From Mycobacterium sp. (lineage in GTDB: Bacteria; Actinomycetota; Actinomycetes; Mycobacteriales; Mycobacteriaceae): DNA of 49,184 nt. Position numbers and translations under genes: made by a program. Location: positions 1-49,184 of the forward strand of contig NZ_JAOPWB010000182.1 of the NCBI RefSeq assembly GCF_025965855.1. Direction: 5' to 3'. Under the pieces are notes generated by a model. It had not been told where the DNA came from and did no database searches. It saw only the letters and a program-made list of their open reading frames with translations. Positions 46,699-49,184 of this stretch are shown here, in pieces (positions within the stretch are counted from its first letter, which is position 1; every line of letters starts with the position of its first letter).

Positions 46699-47175
46699 AT
46701 GTCCACGATTCACTTCCACCGGTCGACAGCCTCAACCCCCGAGCAATTCATCGCCGGGCTCACTGACTTCGGACCGGGCCGTTCCGAGCTCTTTCCGAAC
46801 AGCGCCGATGGCGACCTCAAAGTGCACCACAAGGGAGCGCGCGACGCCGATGTCACCGAAGGTTCAGGCGGCATCTGGGAACGCCTGCACTACGACTGGT
46901 CCGATCCCAACCACATCACGCTGACGACCACCGACTCGAACACCTGGGGAGGTGCGTCAGGCTATGTCTACACCCTCAGCCCCCGTCCCGACGGCACCAC
47001 GAATGTGGACGTTGTCATTGTCCGCGAGGGCAAGAACTTCAAGGGACGCGTCCTGTCGGCCGTACTCGGAACCATCGGCAAGGGCGTATTGAGGAAGGCG
47101 TTCAGCCACAGCGTCAAGGCCATCGAGACGCGCAGCGACGCCGGACCAGCGCAAATTGACGCAAGCGTCCGCTAG
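46699..47175 (+). CDS. SRPBCC-family protein
   Basis: 158 residues from the ATG at 46699, five bases after AAGGAGG. The START/polyketide-cyclase-like fold is suggested by TIHFHRSTASTPEQFIAGLTDF, IWERLHYDWSDPNHITLTTTDS, YTLSPRPDGTTNVDVVIVRE and the C-terminal helix GKGVLRKAFSHSVKAIE. These proteins bind hydrophobic ligands; the ligand is unknown. The promoter region is shared with the divergent MmyB-type regulator, which probably controls it. Confidence 0.8.
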   Translation: MSTIHFHRSTASTPEQFIAGLTDFGPGRSELFPNSADGDLKVHHKGARDADVTEGSGGIWERLHYDWSDPNHITLTTTDSNTWGGASGYVYTLSPRPDGTTNVDVVIVREGKNFKGRVLSAVLGTIGKGVLRKAFSHSVKAIETRSDAGPAQIDASVR

Positions 47176-47494
47176 CGAAGGCCATCGCGAAGACGGGATT
47201 GAGCGGGTGAAATGCCGCCGAAGGCGCCTCTGGCCGCATGTCCTGGCGGCCTAGGGGTTTGCACCGAGCGCTTTCGCCGAATAGCCAGTGGCACAGGCGT
47301 TTTAACTGGATCAGTACAATCCAGAAATCATTCGCCGCAGAATCAGCTCTTAGGGCTTGGCTGGGCTGCGTCCCACCCGTGCTCCGATCAACCCTGCCGT
47401 CCCGGAGAGCGCGCCGAGCGCATTGCATTTTCGCGGACGACGCGGCCCCCAGCGCCTAGGTCTACGCTCGAGGAGGTACGAGGAAAGGCACGCG
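47176..47494. other. Intergenic region with one stem-loop, no convincing gene
   Basis: 319 bp. Short frames on both strands lack ribosome sites and recognisable sequence. CTGGAT-CAGTACA-ATCCAG (47306-47324) is a perfect 6-bp stem with a 7-nt loop. The lower-GC patch around 47295-47345 may carry a promoter for the next gene. The ribosome site AGGAAAGG (47481-47488) belongs to the gene at 47495. Confidence 0.4.
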
Positions 47495-48031
47495 ATGCTC
47501 GTAGCGTTCGGATTCGAAGCCCTGGGTGTGGTCGTCGGCGACATGTATTTCGTCGACCCGCGCCCGCTCACCGGTCAGGAGACCCCGGAGCGGGGAATCA
47601 GACTGGAACTCCGCCTTATCGACCGGGCCGAGCCCCAGGGATCGATCTACGCGGGCATCCCGATCGCCTTCACCCGCCCCGTGTGGCGGGTAGACCTTTT
47701 CGGATCCGCAGAGAGCCCACCCGGGACGCTGGACCGGGCCCATCACCACCCCAGTTTCGACGGTTGGGAACCGGGACGCCGACACTTCGTCCCCGAGCTC
47801 TCAGCCGACCCGCTGTCGTGGCTGGCCGATCAGCTGGCGGACCCGGCCACCGTGCTGGCCCGGGCAGGAGTCGATGCCGATGAGGTCGGCGAAGCCGACA
47901 AGGCGGGCCTCGCCGCGGCGTCCCCGGAGATCGTCGCCGCGGTGAAACGGATGCTCGACGGGGTGCGAGACGGGGAATTGGCCCCGGCCCCGGCCCAGCC
48001 GGTTGCCGCGGCCCGCACCGGCTGGCTCTGA
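47495..48031 (+). CDS. Conserved hypothetical protein
   Basis: 178 residues from the ATG at 47495, which has AGGAAAGG seven bases upstream. It begins LVAFGFEALGVVVGDMYFVDPRPLTGQE and contains IYAGIPIAFTRPVWRVDLFGSA, AHHHPSFDGWEPGRRHF and an acidic, Ala-rich C-terminus. I recognise no domain. The conserved-looking HHH and Trp/Asp blocks suggest a real protein rather than noise; no signal peptide or membrane segment is seen. It could bind metal through the His cluster, which is speculation. Neighbours give no clear pathway. Confidence 0.7.
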   Translation: MLVAFGFEALGVVVGDMYFVDPRPLTGQETPERGIRLELRLIDRAEPQGSIYAGIPIAFTRPVWRVDLFGSAESPPGTLDRAHHHPSFDGWEPGRRHFVPELSADPLSWLADQLADPATVLARAGVDADEVGEADKAGLAAASPEIVAAVKRMLDGVRDGELAPAPAQPVAAARTGWL

Positions 48032-48047
48032 TTCGGCCCAGCGCGGG

Positions 48048-48533
48048 TCATGAGCCGCTCGTCACCTTGGTTGCCAGCTCCGCCAGCTTGGCGTCGCGTT
48101 CCTCTGCGGCGCTGAGCAGTTCTGGATTGTGCTCGACGACCATCAGCGACGACGGCTTGACGTAGCTCAGGCTGCTGCGGTTCTCGCGCTCGTCCATCAG
48201 GAGCAGCTCGACCGGGGCGAACAACCCCGCGCTCACGTCGTGACGCAGCATCGTGATCGCGATGAGCGGGTTGCCGAGGATCACGCGCATCACCTTGCCG
48301 TCGATGCCGGCCTTGGCGATCCACGCGCCGTGGTCGAGCAGGGCGAACAACATGAAACCGCTTGGCCCGGCGTGGGGCTCGACCTTCTCCTGGTAGGCCT
48401 GCCAGCTGTCGGCGGCCACCGCGAATTCGTTGATGCGCACCGGCTTGTCGCCGATATCGGCCAGCAGCTCGTCGTAGCTCTTCGCGCTGTCGTAGCGCAC
48501 TCGCACGCCGTCGAACTGGGTCTCGCGCGGCAT
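48048..48533 (-). CDS. DUF302 domain protein
   Basis: 161 residues from the ATG at 48531-48533. The sequence fits the DUF302 family: RYDSAKSYDELLADIGDKPVRINEF, GFMLFALLDHGAWIAKAG, VMRVILGNPLIAITMLRHDVSAGLFAPVELLLMDE, SSLSYVKPSSLMV. Function unknown; the fold binds small ligands in some members. The frame extends 32 codons upstream but that part overlaps the decayed thiolase. It follows the thiolase remnant by 10 nt on the same strand, suggesting a former operon. It converges with the hypothetical gene at 47495. Confidence 0.85.
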   Translation of the reverse strand: MPRETQFDGVRVRYDSAKSYDELLADIGDKPVRINEFAVAADSWQAYQEKVEPHAGPSGFMLFALLDHGAWIAKAGIDGKVMRVILGNPLIAITMLRHDVSAGLFAPVELLLMDERENRSSLSYVKPSSLMVVEHNPELLSAAEERDAKLAELATKVTSGS

Positions 48534-48543
48534 GGCCGGGCTC

Positions 48544-48789
48544 CTAAAGCCGTTCGATGATGGTGGCGTTGGCCATGCCGCCGCATTCACACATGGTCTG
48601 CAGGCCATAGCGTCCACCCCGCTGTTCAAGAGCGTTGACCAACGTGGTCATGATGCGCGCGCCGCCGGCGCCCAGCGGATGACCAATCGCGATGGCGCCA
48701 CCGCTGGCGTTGGTCTTGGCCAGATCTGCCCCGGTGTCGTGCGCCCAGGCCAGCACAATTGACGCGAACACCTGATCGTGGGTGGACGG
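48544..48789 (-). pseudogene. Thiolase (acetyl-CoA acyltransferase, FadA6-like) C-terminal remnant
   Basis: About 75 residues matching the end of a thiolase: FASIVLAWAHDTGADLAKTNASGG, AIAIGHPLGAGGARIMTTLVN with the catalytic His, and YGLQTMCECGGMANATIIERL with the catalytic Cys. The N-terminal 300 or so residues, including the acyl-binding Cys, are missing. An in-frame TAG lies at 48790-48792, and upstream DNA has no thiolase sequence in any frame, so the gene was cut by deletion rather than a point mutation. CECGG is unusual; most relatives have CEGGG. Confidence 0.85.
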
Positions 48790-49036
48790 CTATCTCTTTG
48801 CGGCCCGTGGGCCGCGCCGACGCGCTGCCCTCGTTTACCTGTTGACGCACATCAGGCGTTCACTGGGCCGGGCCGCGTCTTCGCCAAAATAATTGTCAAA
48901 TATGAATCATCAAATGATGCCAACCTGCAGACTCGGTAAGGAGCCGCAGTAGCGGGGCCGCACTTCGCGGGGTAATAGAGCGTATCCGTTAGGCAGGCTC
49001 ACACAGCGGCCTCACCTTCGATGGAGAGGAATTGAT
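48790..49036 (+). promoter_or_regulatory. Breakpoint and promoter region upstream of the last gene
   Basis: 247 bp. The left part adjoins the truncated thiolase. At 48886-48918 GC content drops sharply (AAAATAATTGTCAAATATGA), with a short inverted repeat ATCAT-CAA-ATGAT (48906-48918), possibly an operator. TTGTCA (48893-48898) is a possible -35. GGAGAGGA at 49023 is the ribosome site of the gene at 49037. Confidence 0.45.
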
Positions 49037-49184
49037 ATGCGCGCCATCCAGATTGAACAGTTCGGCGACCCCGCACAGGTGATCCGCGTCGTCGACATCG
49101 AGGAGCCGCCGCCACCGGGTCCGCATGAGGTTCTGGTGAGCGTTGAGGTCTCGCCGTTGAACAAACACGACCTACTGGTTGTCA
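49037..49184 (+). CDS. MDR-family oxidoreductase, N-terminal part (cut by window edge)
   Basis: 49 codons before the window ends. MRAIQIEQFGDPAQVIRVVD and EPPPPGPHEVLVSVEVSPLNKHDLLVV form the start of a GroES-like domain of the quinone oxidoreductase type. It resembles the gene at 44603 in family but not closely in sequence. The ATG follows GGAGAGGA by about 7 nt and an AT-rich promoter-like region. Confidence 0.8.
   Translation, partial: MRAIQIEQFGDPAQVIRVVDIEEPPPPGPHEVLVSVEVSPLNKHDLLVV

Noticed and set aside
47238..47459. 73-codon frame possibly from a transposase
   Set aside because: Trp/Arg-rich start looked IS-like but no transposase motif or terminal repeat is present.

Overview
The window is chromosomal DNA of a slow-growing, probably nontuberculous, Mycobacterium. 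It is GC-rich and carries many GTG/TTG starts and GTGA/ATGA gene overlaps. It encodes a PPE protein and mycobacterial hallmark genes: whiB2, mtrA-mtrB-lpqB, the F420 genes fbiA/fbiB, mamA, desA3, secA1, and wbbL/rmlD for the cell-wall linker. From memory of M. tuberculosis H37Rv, bases 1-44189 match the block Rv3270 to Rv3229c, inverted here, with a few insertions and one deletion. No database was consulted; ortholog names rest on recognising the proteins.

Layout. (1) 1-4877, minus strand: lcp1, a TIGR03089 protein, an inserted PPE-PPW gene with a tiny overlapping upstream ORF, then pacL1-ctpC for zinc efflux behind a palindromic operator candidate. (2) 4952-7829, plus: rmlD-wbbL-manC, rhamnose and GDP-mannose supply for the envelope. 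(3) 7844-8855: an AbiEi/DUF559-type predicted nuclease bracketed by two 58-bp hairpin-forming direct repeats. (4) 8856-13318, minus: fbiA-fbiB, then the DNA methyltransferase mamA and a NUDIX gene. (5) 13476-18923, mostly plus: whiB2, a DUF3499 gene, manB, a TobH-like gene and manA, with Rv3259-like on the minus strand. (6) 18901-24236: an FAD oxidoreductase, an amino-acid permease, and the tightly coupled alkane hydroxylase operon alkB-rubA-rubB-alkX with a 14-bp palindrome in its promoter. (7) 24358-35351: sahH, tmk, mtrA-mtrB-lpqB, a ComF-like gene, hpf and secA1. (8) 35452-44189: an MddA-like membrane methyltransferase, a KhtT/KefB-type antiporter pair, an Rv3235-like gene, an intact tgs3, ppk2, an Rv3231c-like gene, and the desaturase pair Rv3230c-like/desA3, which share an operator. 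(9) 44190-49184 departs from the M. tuberculosis order and looks accessory: two MDR oxidoreductases (one cut by the window end), an MmyB-type regulator divergent from a SRPBCC protein, a hypothetical gene, a DUF302 gene and a decayed thiolase.

How it works together. Many genes serve the envelope. RmlD makes dTDP-rhamnose for WbbL, which builds the arabinogalactan linker that Lcp1 attaches to peptidoglycan. ManA, ManB and ManC turn fructose-6-phosphate into GDP-mannose. MtrAB-LpqB couples envelope state to division, and SecA1 exports proteins. A second theme is lipid oxidation and storage (alkB/rubredoxins, desA3 with its reductase, tgs3). The most interesting unexplained signals are the repeat-flanked nuclease gene, a pair of hairpins with similar loops but different stems (36231-36290 and 44199-44258), and the 22-bp motif shared by the two desaturation genes.
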